DNA of 64,000 bases from Alloprevotella tannerae ATCC 51259 (GCF_000159995.1 NZ_GG700642.1:1196242-1260241); one strand, 5' to 3'. Numbered from the stretch's first letter, positions 46,320 through 54,615 are shown. The notes: a model not told the origin generated them from the letters alone. A program made the numbers and translations.

Positions 46320-46392
46320 GATCCGCTAGCTCAGCTGGTAGAGCACAACACTTTTAATGTTGGGGTCTTGGGTTCGAGCCCCAAGCGGATCA
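46320..46392 (+). tRNA. tRNA-Lys (anticodon TTT)
   Basis: The acceptor stem GATCCGC/GCGGATC is perfect, with discriminator A. The D arm is GCTCAGCTGGTAGAGC, the anticodon arm CAACA-CTTTTAA-TGTTG gives TTT, and the T arm carries GGTTCGAGCC. The 3' CCA is not encoded. Confidence 0.96.
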
Positions 46393-46400
46393 CACCAAGA

Positions 46401-46433
46401 AAAAGAGGCTTATCGCAGAATAAGCCTCTTTTT
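46401..46433 (+). terminator. Terminator of tRNA-Lys
   Basis: AAGAGGCTTAT pairs perfectly with ATAAGCCTCTT and is followed by TTT; A-rich sequence on the other side makes it work in both directions. Confidence 0.88.
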
Positions 46434-46543
46434 CGTTGATAGACCTATATTCGCCTCCACTTGATCAGTGCGGCGTCAGTTTATCACTGTCGGCCGACTC
46501 GCAAAGCAGACGAAACACTACGACCAAGTCGCAACTTTTCAAA

Positions 46544-46614
46544 TACGATTGCGCCGCCCAAACGTATGGCCCTATCCGAAACGAACAGGAACAAGTTTGG
46601 GCGGCGCAATCGTA
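46544..46614. repeat. Perfect 20-bp inverted repeat upstream of the CRISPR locus
   Basis: TACGATTGCGCCGCCCAAAC (46544-46563) and its exact reverse complement (46595-46614) enclose a 31-base loop. No U-tract follows on either strand, so it is not a typical terminator. Nothing else gene-like was recognised between tRNA-Lys and the tracrRNA (46434-46776). Confidence 0.8.
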
Positions 46615-46776
46615 AATATGCAGCTGCTTTAAGCATAGGCATTTTTAAGCGGAAATCATACGCACGTCTGTCGTATCAAGACTCCCTTACGCGTCGATAT
46701 AGCCTTTTATTTTACTAAGGCAGCGCGAACGATGCGCAAGCCTATCATAGGCAAACAAGCAACAGATTTACGTAAA

Positions 46777-46868
46777 CGAAAAAAAGAAAGCCTCTCCGAA
46801 GAGAGGCCATGGGAATAAAATCCTTCGGCATATAGCCTTATTGTGATATGATGTAGAATATCCTTTTT
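46777..46868 (-). ncRNA. Predicted tracrRNA
   Basis: On the minus strand the RNA would contain the anti-repeat TTCTACATCATATCACAAT (46840-46858). This can pair with the first 19 bases of the CRISPR repeat with one U-U mismatch and two G-U wobbles. It is followed by AAGG, a short nexus-like hairpin GGC-TATAT-GCC (46827-46837), a small GGA/TCC stem, and a terminal hairpin GCCTCTC-TTCG-GAGAGGC (46790-46807) with a U-rich tail. The promoter TTTG-N20-TAAATTTG lies directly upstream, and the start of transcription is estimated near 46868, giving about 90 nt. It is divergent from cas9. The role is known for type II systems: pair with pre-crRNA, recruit RNase III and anchor Cas9. The exact ends are inferred. 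Confidence 0.88.
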
Positions 46869-46874
46869 CTGTGG

Positions 46875-46923
46875 CAAATTTAAAAATTTCACTTGTACAT
46901 GCCAAATTTTTGGTCTATTTTTA
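46875..46923. promoter_or_regulatory. Divergent tracrRNA and cas9 promoters
   Basis: Minus strand: TAAATTTG (46875-46882) with TTTG 20 bases upstream, a full match for the tracrRNA promoter. Plus strand: TATTTTTA (46916-46923, one mismatch to TAnnTTTG) with TTG at 46893-46895, also 20 bases upstream, a candidate for cas9. The two promoters interleave, so tracrRNA and cas9 transcription may compete. The 554-base stretch between tRNA-Lys and cas9 is thus occupied by a terminator, an inverted repeat, the tracrRNA and these promoters. Confidence 0.7.
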
Positions 46924-46946
46924 CAGAAAATTTACAAACTTACCTT

Positions 46947-49900
46947 ATGAAAACCCGAATATTAGGCCTCGATACCGGCACCAACAGCTTAGGTTGGGCT
47001 GTTGTAGATCGCGATGAAAACAACCAATATACGCCCATCTGCCGCGGAGATTTAATCTTCACGGAAGGCGTGAAGCAAGAAAAAGGCATCGAATTTTCTT
47101 TGGCTGCCGAAAGAACTTCTTATCGCGCTTCGCGGCGCCATTACTTCCGCCGGCGTCTGCGCAAAGTAGAAGTGCTGAAAGTTTTGGTAAAGCATAAGTT
47201 GTGCCCGCCGCTTTCTGATGAAGCGCTCAACCGTTGGCATACGAAAAAAGAATATCCGCTTGATGAGGACTTCATACTTTGGCAGCGCACGAACGAAGCT
47301 GACAATAAGAATCCTTATCACGACCGTCACATTTGCTTGCACCGCAAATTGAACTTGAAAGATTCTCAGACGGATCGCTATACGCTGGGGCGTGCACTCT
47401 ATCACTTGACGCAGCGCCGCGGCTTCTTGAGCAACCGACTTGACCAAAACGAGGAGGCGGAAGAGACGGGCAAAGTAAAATCTGCGATCTCCGAATTGAG
47501 CAAAGAGATGAAGGAGGCGGGATGTGAGTTCTTGGGCGATTACTTTTACCTACTCTATCGAACGGAAGGCAACCGGGTTCGCATCCGTTCCCGCTATACG
47601 GACCGGGAAAAGCATTATTTGCAAGAGTTTAAGGAGATCTGCCGCGTACAAGAATTGGACGAGGATCTGGCAAAAGCGCTGGAGAAGACGATTTTCTTTC
47701 AGCGCCCGCTAAAATCCCAGCGCCAAGGCGTAGGTAAATGCACGATGGAGAAAGGCCATTCGCGCTGCGCCGTCTCGCATCCTTTATATGAGGAATATCG
47801 ACTGCTCTGTTATCTCAACAATATCCGAATCAAAACGCCATCGGATGATCGTTTGCGTCCATTAAATGCGGAGGAGCGAGAGAAAATCACTCCCCTCTTC
47901 TACAAAGAAAAGAACTTCGACTTCGAAAAGATTGCTAAAAAGCTCGCAGGAAAAACGCCTTTTGGCTGGATAAGAGATGCGGAGGATTGGCCTTACCAAT
48001 TTAATTATCGCATGACGCAAGAGGCGCCGGCCTGTCCCACAACTGCACAACTAATAAAGGTCTTTGGCGAAGATTGGAAAGCAGCATTGGCTGAAACTTA
48101 CACGATGAGCGCCAAGCAGGACGGGACGTTAAAAACAGAAGATGAGATTTGCACGGACATTTGGAACGTGCTCTATTCTTTTTCTTCAAAAGAAAAGCTG
48201 AAGGAGTTCGGGTTAAAGAAACTGCAACTGGATGAAGTGCAAGCCAAAGCTTTCTCGGAAATTCGCCTGACACGTGACTTTGCCTCGCTAAGTTTGAAGG
48301 CAATACGCAAAATTCTTTTCTTCTTGCGCACAGGCGAAGACTATTCGAAGGCTATCTTTTTGGCAAACATCCCAACAATTGTCGGTGAAGAAATATGGAA
48401 CGACATTGAGCGACGCTCTCGCTTGCTATATAAAGTCGATCTTGCCCTTCGGCCGCAAGAAGAGCGCGATGCAGAAGAGCATCGCACAATCGCAGAGCGC
48501 ATCAAAGCGGCTGTAGCGGCAGAAGTGCCTGATGCGCCGATCGATTTGCTGTATCACCCCTCAATGATTGAGGCCTATCCGGACGCCAAGCGAAACGAGC
48601 GCTTCGATTGCTACCAACTGGGCTCTCCGAAGACGAACGCTGTGCGCAATCCGATGGCTATGCGCTCGCTGCATATGGTGCGCAAAGTAATCAACCACTT
48701 GCTGCGCAAGCATATCATTGATGAGAAGACTGAAATACACATTGAATATGCGCGCGAACTGAACGATGCCAACAAGCGCCAAGCCATTGCCGATTGGCAA
48801 CGCGAGCTAAGCAAACGGCACACAGCATATGCGCAAAACATTAGGCAACTCTATAAAGCTGAAACCGGCTTAGTGATTGAGCCGACGAAGGCAGACATCT
48901 TAAAATATCAACTCTGGGAAGAGCAGCAACACGTCTGCTTGTACACAGGTAAAAAGATCGGCATCGCAGACTTCTTGGGCGCAAATCCGAAGTTTGACAT
49001 CGAGCACACTATCCCGCGCAGCAGGGGTGGCGATAGCACACAAGAGAACTTAACGCTTTGCGAGAGTAAGTTCAACCGCGACATCAAGCGCGACAAGCTG
49101 CCCACAGAATTAGCCAACTATGAAGAAATCTTAGCGCGCATCGAGCATTGGAAGAAGCAGTGCTACGCGCTGAAGCTAAAACGAGACGGCATCCGCACGC
49201 ATTCGGGCCTGGAGAAGAGTATAAAGGATTCTAGGATTCGAAGACGCCATCTTGTGGGCTTAGAATACGGCTACTTGAAGGGGAAATATGATCGGTTTAC
49301 GATGAAAGAAGTTCCTGAGGGCTTCAGTCGGCGTCAAGGTGCGGGCATCGGCTTGATTTCAAAATATGCCGGTCTCTTCTTGAAGTCGCTCTTTAAGGAC
49401 CCGAAAAACCCAAATCGCTCCAACGTCTATGTCGTCAAAGGCGCTATTACGGCTGAGTTCCGCAAACTATGGGGCTTGCAGCAAGCCGATGAGGCGAAAT
49501 CGCGTGAGAATCATACGCACCACTGCATTGATGCTTACACCATCGCTTGCATTGGGCCGTGCGAATACGCTGCCTTAGCTGCATATTATCGAAGCGATGA
49601 GGAGTTCAAATATGGGAGGCGCCGTGAGAAGCCGCAGTTTGAGAAACCTTGGCCCACGTTTACGGAAGACTTGCTGAAACTGCAAGAGGAGTTGCTCATC
49701 GTGCATCAAACTACTGACAAACTGGGCAAGCGAGATCGGCGAAAAGTAAAAACGCCGCGCGGGAAGTTCCTCACAGGCGGCGACTCCGCACGCGGCAGGC
49801 TGCATCAAGAAACGTATTATGGCGCCATTAACTACGATGGCAACATTAAATATGTCGTAAGAAAGCCGCTGGATAGTTTAACTGAAAAGGACTTGGATAA

Positions 49901-50603
49901 AATTGTCGATGAAACGGTTATGGGCATCGTCAAAGGCGCCGTAGAGGCAAAGGGCAGCTTGAAAGAAGCCCTTGCCGACGGTATATATATGAATAAGGAG
50001 AAGGGGATCTTGATTAAGCGGGTGAGGATCTTTTCCGACGTAAGCGAGCCAATTAATTTAAAACAGTTACGTGATGTTTCAACCAAAGAATACAAACGGC
50101 ATATCCACTTAAGAAAAGATGAGAACTATCTCTTCGCCATATATGAAGGTATAGACAAGAAGAAGAATAAGAAGCAAACAGAAACCGCGACTGTCGACTA
50201 TTTAGATGCGGCTAAGTTCTACAAGGATAGCAAACGAAGAGACAAAGCAAATAGTCTTGTCGGTGACTATAGTAAGAAAAACAAGCTCCCACTTAAATGC
50301 ATTCTAAAGAAAAGGCAAATGGTTTTATTCTATGAACACAGCCCGGAAGAAATCAGGTTTAAAGACAAAAAGGACCTTTCCAGGCGATTATATATCGTAA
50401 CATCTATTGCGAAAGATGGGCGCGTAAAATTTCTGCACCATCAAGCAGCCACTGCAACGGGAATACAGTCATCCCCAAGTCCTTTTACAAATGATGGAGA
50501 ACATCAGCCTTATTATCGTTTGTCTGCTTCTAATATAAAGGTCTTAGTAGCTGGGATTGATTTTGACATTAACATTTTAGGTGAGATCACGCCAAAGCTC
50601 TAA
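46947..50603 (+). CDS. cas9: CRISPR-associated endonuclease Cas9, type II-C
   Basis: A 1218-residue RNA-guided nuclease that cuts both strands of a crRNA-matched target. RuvC-I is ILGLDTGTNSLGWAVVD with D9. The arginine-rich bridge helix is TSYRASRRHYFRRRLRKVE. RuvC-II is IHIEYAREL (E600). The HNH domain has CLYTGKK, DIEHTIPRSRGG (catalytic H687) and ESKFNRDIKRDKLP. RuvC-III is HHCIDAYTIA (H858, H859, D862). The last 300 residues form the wedge and PAM-interacting region. All catalytic residues are intact. The size, and the lack of csn2 or cas4, place it in subtype II-C. The ATG at 46947 is chosen over the TTG at 46893, which lies in the promoter. cas1 follows after 7 bases. Confidence 0.97.
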   Translation: MKTRILGLDTGTNSLGWAVVDRDENNQYTPICRGDLIFTEGVKQEKGIEFSLAAERTSYRASRRHYFRRRLRKVEVLKVLVKHKLCPPLSDEALNRWHTKKEYPLDEDFILWQRTNEADNKNPYHDRHICLHRKLNLKDSQTDRYTLGRALYHLTQRRGFLSNRLDQNEEAEETGKVKSAISELSKEMKEAGCEFLGDYFYLLYRTEGNRVRIRSRYTDREKHYLQEFKEICRVQELDEDLAKALEKTIFFQRPLKSQRQGVGKCTMEKGHSRCAVSHPLYEEYRLLCYLNNIRIKTPSDDRLRPLNAEEREKITPLFYKEKNFDFEKIAKKLAGKTPFGWIRDAEDWPYQFNYRMTQEAPACPTTAQLIKVFGEDWKAALAETYTMSAKQDGTLKTEDEICTDIWNVLYSFSSKEKLKEFGLKKLQLDEVQAKAFSEIRLTRDFASLSLKAIRKILFFLRTGEDYSKAIFLANIPTIVGEEIWNDIERRSRLLYKVDLALRPQEERDAEEHRTIAERIKAAVAAEVPDAPIDLLYHPSMIEAYPDAKRNERFDCYQLGSPKTNAVRNPMAMRSLHMVRKVINHLLRKHIIDEKTEIHIEYARELNDANKRQAIADWQRELSKRHTAYAQNIRQLYKAETGLVIEPTKADILKYQLWEEQQHVCLYTGKKIGIADFLGANPKFDIEHTIPRSRGGDSTQENLTLCESKFNRDIKRDKLPTELANYEEILARIEHWKKQCYALKLKRDGIRTHSGLEKSIKDSRIRRRHLVGLEYGYLKGKYDRFTMKEVPEGFSRRQGAGIGLISKYAGLFLKSLFKDPKNPNRSNVYVVKGAITAEFRKLWGLQQADEAKSRENHTHHCIDAYTIACIGPCEYAALAAYYRSDEEFKYGRRREKPQFEKPWPTFTEDLLKLQEELLIVHQTTDKLGKRDRRKVKTPRGKFLTGGDSARGRLHQETYYGAINYDGNIKYVVRKPLDSLTEKDLDKIVDETVMGIVKGAVEAKGSLKEALADGIYMNKEKGILIKRVRIFSDVSEPINLKQLRDVSTKEYKRHIHLRKDENYLFAIYEGIDKKKNKKQTETATVDYLDAAKFYKDSKRRDKANSLVGDYSKKNKLPLKCILKKRQMVLFYEHSPEEIRFKDKKDLSRRLYIVTSIAKDGRVKFLHHQAATATGIQSSPSPFTNDGEHQPYYRLSASNIKVLVAGIDFDINILGEITPKL

Positions 50604-50610
50604 TAGTCTT

Positions 50611-51498
50611 ATGCTCAAGCGCAGCCTTGTCTTTATGCATCCGGCCACTTTGTCTTTACGAAATGGGCAAATGGTTATCATCAGAAAAGAAATTCCTGAT
50701 GATAACCTTATCGTGCCCATTGAAGACATTGGTTTGGTGATGATCAACCACGCGATGGTAAGCCTAACCATCCCGCTCTTGAATGCTTTGACGGAACAAA
50801 ACGTAGCGGTCATCTTCTGCAATGAGAAAGGTATGCCTGCTTCAATGCTCTACAATTTGCAGGGCAACACCACGCAGGGAGAAACCTTACACAACCAACT
50901 CGAAGCCGGCGAGGTACTCAAAAAGACGCTTTGGAAACAGATCATCGAAGCTAAAATAAAGAATCAGGCTGCACTTTTAAACAAGATGGGCAAGGAGGGT
51001 AGCATCTTAAAGCCCCTTTATACGAATGTAAAAAGTGGAGACAGCGATAATCGGGAAGGCATCGCAGCCAGATTGTATTGGACCGCCTTGTTTGGCCGCG
51101 ATTTCATCCGCGATCGGAACATACCGGGTATCAATTCGCTCTTAAACTATGGCTACTCGGTCTTACGGGCAGCCGTTACTCGGGCCTTGGTCTCCTCCGG
51201 TTTGTTTCCGGCATTGGGCATCTTTCATCATCATCGCAGCAATGCCTTCCCATTGTCTGACGACTTGATGGAGCCTTTCCGACCTTTTGTGGACGAGATT
51301 GTATTTGAACTTACGGCCCAAGGCGAGGCAGAACTAAACACAGCGACCAAAAGCCGTCTGATCCGCGTGCTATACGTCGACACATACTTTTCCAAAATAA
51401 CACGCCCCCTATCCGTGGGCTTAAGTATGACGATGGCTTCTTTAGCCAAGTGCTATGCCAAGGAGCAAAAGAAGTTGGTCGTCCCGTTATTAAAATGA
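50611..51498 (+). CDS. cas1: CRISPR integrase Cas1
   Basis: A 295-residue type II Cas1, the catalytic part of the Cas1-Cas2 spacer integrase. It begins MLKRSLVFMHPATLSLRNGQ. Conserved active-site regions are NREGIAARLYWTALFG (glutamate), LGIFHHHRSNAFPLSDDLME (histidine), and DLMEPFRPFVD with its acidic residues. The start at 50611 is used because the GTG at 50581 overlaps the end of cas9 and adds a low-quality extension. The stop codon overlaps the cas2 ATG (ATGA), so the adaptation genes are translationally coupled. Confidence 0.96.
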   Translation: MLKRSLVFMHPATLSLRNGQMVIIRKEIPDDNLIVPIEDIGLVMINHAMVSLTIPLLNALTEQNVAVIFCNEKGMPASMLYNLQGNTTQGETLHNQLEAGEVLKKTLWKQIIEAKIKNQAALLNKMGKEGSILKPLYTNVKSGDSDNREGIAARLYWTALFGRDFIRDRNIPGINSLLNYGYSVLRAAVTRALVSSGLFPALGIFHHHRSNAFPLSDDLMEPFRPFVDEIVFELTAQGEAELNTATKSRLIRVLYVDTYFSKITRPLSVGLSMTMASLAKCYAKEQKKLVVPLLK

Positions 51499-51833
51499 GT
51501 GAAGTCAGATTAAACGCTTATCATATTATGTGGCTCTTTGTGATGTTCGACTTGCCTACGATGACCAAGAAAGATCGCAAAGCTTCTGCCCTCTTTCGGA
51601 AGCAACTTGAAAAAGATGGCTTCTCAATGCATCAATTCAGCGTCTATATCCGCCATTGTGCCTCAAAAGAAAGTGCCGATGTACACATAAAGCGCGTAAG
51701 ATCCAACTTACCGGCAAAAGGATCTGTCAGCATTCTCTCCATTACCGACAAGCAATACGCCGGCATCATCAACTTTTGGGGTGCAGAAAGTAAAAAGCTA
51801 CCGTCTACGCCCCTGCAATTAGAACTATTTTAG
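51495..51833 (+). CDS. cas2: CRISPR adaptation protein Cas2
   Basis: A 112-residue Cas2, which dimerises and bridges two Cas1 dimers during spacer acquisition. The ferredoxin-like fold shows MWLFVMFDLPTMTKKDRKAS, the FRKQLEKDGFSMHQFSVYIR helix-strand, and VSILSITDKQYAGIINFWG. The start at 51495 overlaps cas1; the upstream extension to 51450 lies in cas1 and has no family match. The stop TAG (51831-51833) is directly followed by the promoter of the CRISPR array. Confidence 0.95.
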   Translation: MSEVRLNAYHIMWLFVMFDLPTMTKKDRKASALFRKQLEKDGFSMHQFSVYIRHCASKESADVHIKRVRSNLPAKGSVSILSITDKQYAGIINFWGAESKKLPSTPLQLELF

Positions 51834-51927
51834 TACTTTTGCCCATAGAAAGTTACACATCAACACCATTTCCTATACACAAAAGAGTCCCTCAAGGGTT
51901 TCCATCTCAATGGATTATCTCATATAG
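51834..51927 (+). promoter_or_regulatory. CRISPR leader with its own -7 box
   Basis: TACTTTTG (51834-51841) begins at the base after the cas2 stop and would start transcription near 51848, about 80 bases before the first repeat, reading into the array in the direction required by the tracrRNA. The leader is short (94 bases). It contains a small hairpin (GAGTCCCTCAAGGGTTTCC region). Confidence 0.65.
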
Positions 51928-52291
51928 GTTGTGGTTTGATGTAGAAGAAAGATATAACACAACAAGTGCGTCGTGAAAGGCTGTGCGCGTCGGTTGTGGT
52001 TTGATGTAGAAGAAAGATATAACACAACACACTCGACAACTGTGCAGACATTGTAGTGTTGTGGTTTGATGTAGAAGAAAGATATAACACAACAATAGCA
52101 TGATAATGTGGACGATGCGTAGTGTTGTGGTTTGATGTAGAAGAAAGATATAACACAACTTTGCGCTAACTCGATAGCGTCTTTCTTCTGTTGTGGTTTG
52201 ATGTAGAAGAAAGATATAACACAACGCAAGCAGCTGCTTTGCACCTTGCGCCACAGTTGTGGTTTGATGTAGAAGAAAGATATAACGCAAT
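51928..52291 (+). CRISPR. Type II-C CRISPR array, 6 repeats and 5 spacers
   Basis: The 36-base repeat begins GTTGTGGTTTGATGTAGAAG and ends GATATAACACAAC. Copies start at 51928, 51993, 52058, 52124, 52190 and 52256. Spacers are 29, 29, 30, 30 and 30 bases. The first five repeats are identical; the last ends GCAAT instead of ACAAC, marking the old, leader-distal end. Transcription on the plus strand is supported by tracrRNA complementarity, the leader promoter and the position of the degenerate repeat. No spacer has an evident match elsewhere in the window. Confidence 0.98.
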
Positions 52292-52543
52292 TTCTTGCGG
52301 TATATTTCAAAGGTTTTGTGGTTATTTCCTTGCCATAGTCGTGAGAACATCCGATATTTGCATCGTCTTTTCACTGACGCTAAGGAGCGGAAAACCTTGG
52401 TAGTAAATGGGTCTTTATCATATAAGCGAGAGCTGAGTTAGAGAAAGGAAAAACTACCGCCTTTTTATTCCTCTTCTTCCTCTTTTTTTTGTGGTCGTAT
52501 TTATTACGCGCCATTGTGCGTTAATATTGTTATGGAGGCTTCG

Positions 52544-53215
52544 GGTTGGTCTCTCAAAACGTCCTTGTTCTTCCGTTAGGTAATTTGAAAGACCAACCCT
52601 ATGGGGTTGTACAATGGAGGGAGTGCATTAAACAGGGTTAAAGCGCTGCTCGCTTTAACCCTGCTCTGCCAAAAGACCAAGCCTAAGGGCTTGTTTTTTC
52701 GCGGCAAACTTATTGGCTTTTGTTGTCGCTCCGCTCTAATGCCTGCTCTGCTGAAGGGACGAATTATAAGGGCTTGTGTCGCGCGTGTGAATTTTGCGGT
52801 TTAAGGTTGTATGCTTGTTGTATGATTTTATTCCTAAATAACCGCGTTGTGTTTGGTGGTAGAGGGTGTTACACCTAATCCTGTAGTTTCGCCCACAAAT
52901 TAACGTATCGCATTTGGCGGGGTATGGGCTTGTCTGTTTTGTCGCATAGTTTCGTCCGCAAATAACCCCATCGGGGTTAGTCTTTTGGTAGGGCAGGGTT
53001 GAGGCAAGGCCTCAACCCTGCATCAGTGAGTAGTAGTAATGACAACCCCTTAGGGTTGGTCTCTCCAAAAACGTCCTTGTTCTTGTACGCGTTGGGTAAT
53101 TTGAAAGACCAAGCCTAAGGGCTTTCTTTCTTGCGGCGTGCTATAGGCTTGTGTTGTCGCTTTGCTCTAATGCCTTATTCTCTAAAAGGAAAAGTCTAAG
53201 GGCTTATAGGTGGGT
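52544..53215. repeat. Hairpin-rich non-coding repeat cluster downstream of CRISPR
   Basis: Two diverged copies of one unit are seen. Copy 1 (52544-52775) and copy 2 (53054-53210) share GGTTGGTCTCTC...ACGTCCTTGTTCTT, GGTAATTTGAAAGACCAA, GACCAAGCCTAAGGGCTT and TTGTCGCT...GCTCTAATGCC. The ends GGTTGGTCTCTC and GAAAGACCAACC can pair. Between and within them are two strong hairpins: CAGGGTTAAAGCG with CGCTTTAACCCTG (52633-52663) and GCAGGGTTGAGGC with GCCTCAACCCTGC (52992-53021). TAGTTTCGYCCRCAAAT also occurs twice (52884, 52948). The 1213-base gap 52292-53504 holds no convincing gene. Confidence 0.7.
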
Positions 53216-53322
53216 GGGAGTGGGTTGTAGCGTAGTCGTTGTGTGGGTGATATTGATTATATTAAGTCTTCTGTAGGTTCTGGGACGTTGTGAACTGTGC
53301 GTTGTTTCTGGAACTATGAAAA

Positions 53323-53367
53323 TAGTTGGTATGTCCCTCCAAACTAAGGAGAAATATGCCGACTTAT
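53323..53367. repeat. Stem-loop element, copy 1
   Basis: AGTTGGTATGTCCCTCC and GGAGAAATATGCCGACT form an imperfect stem with a 7-base loop. About 75% of bases are shared with the element at 59523-59565, and the flanks (ATTAAATGG and a later TCGAGG) are also similar. On the minus strand it lies about 140 bases after the stop of the secreted protein gene and is followed by ATTTTCAT, so it may act as that gene's terminator. Confidence 0.6.
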
Positions 53368-53504
53368 TAAATGGAAGTTTTTTCTTCTTTTCGAGGCGAA
53401 TGTGGTGTTTGAAGAGAGACGCGCGAACAAACGCCCATCTTCGCCTCTTGGCGTGGATGCGGACGGAGGGGAGCAGCGTGCTTTGTCATTTCACCTCCTT
53501 TATA

Positions 53505-54101
53505 TTATCGTTTTCCTCTTTTCTTCCTCGTGCCTGTTCCGGCGGCTTTCGGCTTCCTGCGCTCGGCCCTTTTTTGTTGCACATACTTCCACGCTTTTAC
53601 GGCGAGCAGTTTGTCGTTGTCCGAGCGGCCTGCGTATTTGTACTCGCCCTTTTTGGGGTCGAAACTTATCTGTTGGGGCAAGTAGTTCGTAGGACTGTCT
53701 GTGTCGATTTGGGGTGCTCCTACCATTTCCCACCAATTGTCGAGGAATGATGCCTCGTAGATTTTGTAGTGTCCTGTCTCTGTGTCCTTGACAAAGTGGG
53801 CTACGACGCTGCATTCTTCGCCGTCTTTGCTCCTCACTCTGCGGTATTCCCAATAGAGGGTGAACTCGGGGTTGAGTTCCCTAAACCTGTCTTCTTCCAT
53901 TTCCGACCCACATAAAAAATAGGCCGAGTTTACGGGGGCGTAGAGGGCTACAAGCTTCAGGTAGGTCTTGCCGTCTTGGTCGCTCTCCAAACATACGTTC
54001 AGGTTTCGTTGCTCGAACAGCGGCTTAGGGAGTTTTGTGGGTACATGCTGTGTTGCGTTGCACATTATGGCGAATAGTATGAATATGATTGCTCGTATCA
54101 T
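53505..54101 (-). CDS. Secreted protein of unknown function
   Basis: A 198-residue protein I do not recognise. MIRAIIFILFAIMCNATQ looks like a short signal peptide. The mature part has strand-rich sequence (KTYLKLVALYAPVNSAYFL, CSVVAHFVKDTETGHYKIYE, ASFLDNWWEMVG), then an abrupt basic C-terminal tail (KRAERRKPKAAGTGTRKKRG). The tail could be a nucleic-acid-binding or surface-association segment. Two cysteines remain in the mature part before residue 100. No family is suggested; it lies at the edge of the CRISPR-adjacent accessory region. Confidence 0.6.
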   Translation of the reverse strand: MIRAIIFILFAIMCNATQHVPTKLPKPLFEQRNLNVCLESDQDGKTYLKLVALYAPVNSAYFLCGSEMEEDRFRELNPEFTLYWEYRRVRSKDGEECSVVAHFVKDTETGHYKIYEASFLDNWWEMVGAPQIDTDSPTNYLPQQISFDPKKGEYKYAGRSDNDKLLAVKAWKYVQQKRAERRKPKAAGTGTRKKRGKR

Positions 54102-54288
54102 TATTTCTGTTTGTTACTTCATCCTTTGAGCTTGTTGCCCACCGTTGCTTTTTGCTCTTCATTGCATTTGCTCCGACACGACTCTGCTAAATGACCACTA
54201 TCGGGCGGATGGCGTAGGGCGATATTCGTTGTTGAGCTTTATCAGATGTGCTAAATACTCTTGCGCTCCTCTTTTAGTATAGTGTCCA

Positions 54289-54615
54289 TTAAGTTTTCTT
54301 TCTCTTCTTGGGCTTTGGTTCGGGTAGTTCTTTGCAAGTGGATCGCACGAGAGCAGCTATGTATTCGTGATCATCGAGTTCTTCGATATAAAAATAGTTT
54401 TTAGCGCCTTCGTATGGTGGTCGTAGTTGCTCTGTGCGGAGCAGTTTTCGCCCTGCTTCCGTTGGTTTTATGTAGAACCGGTTGTCGCAAATGAGGCCGA
54501 AAATCTTGTTGTCGCAATAAATACCATAGTCGCCAAACATTTTCTTTGTGATTATTTCTCCGGCATCAGCACATTGGTCGGCAACGTACTGTACAAAATC
54601 AGGATTAGAAGCCAT
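54289..54615 (-). CDS. TfoX/Sxy N-terminal domain protein
   Basis: A 108-residue single-domain protein. It shows the TfoX N-terminal pattern: ADAGEIITKKMFGDYGIYCD, GLICDNRFYIKPTEAGRKLL and the YFYIEELDDHEYIAALV strand-helix, followed by a basic tail KPKKRKKT. Full TfoX/Sxy is a competence regulator in gamma-proteobacteria, but stand-alone N domains are widespread and their role is not established. No competence genes are near. It lies between two unrecognised secreted proteins on the same strand. Confidence 0.85.
   Translation of the reverse strand: MASNPDFVQYVADQCADAGEIITKKMFGDYGIYCDNKIFGLICDNRFYIKPTEAGRKLLRTEQLRPPYEGAKNYFYIEELDDHEYIAALVRSTCKELPEPKPKKRKKT

Noticed and set aside
45776-46320. 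Overlapping frames in several phases across array A4 (and similar ones at A1-A3)
   Set aside because: The 21-bp period is seven codons, so frames stay open by construction; the translations are 7-residue repeats in every phase with no signal peptide, start context or conservation.
46893-46946. Cas9 start at the TTG 46893
   Set aside because: It lies in the promoter region and adds 18 residues before the conserved RuvC-I start; the ATG at 46947 is standard.
51964-52255. Self-targeting by spacers inside the window
   Set aside because: Only trivial matches of about 10 bases were seen (for example CAGCTGCTTT at 46621); none approaches a protospacer.
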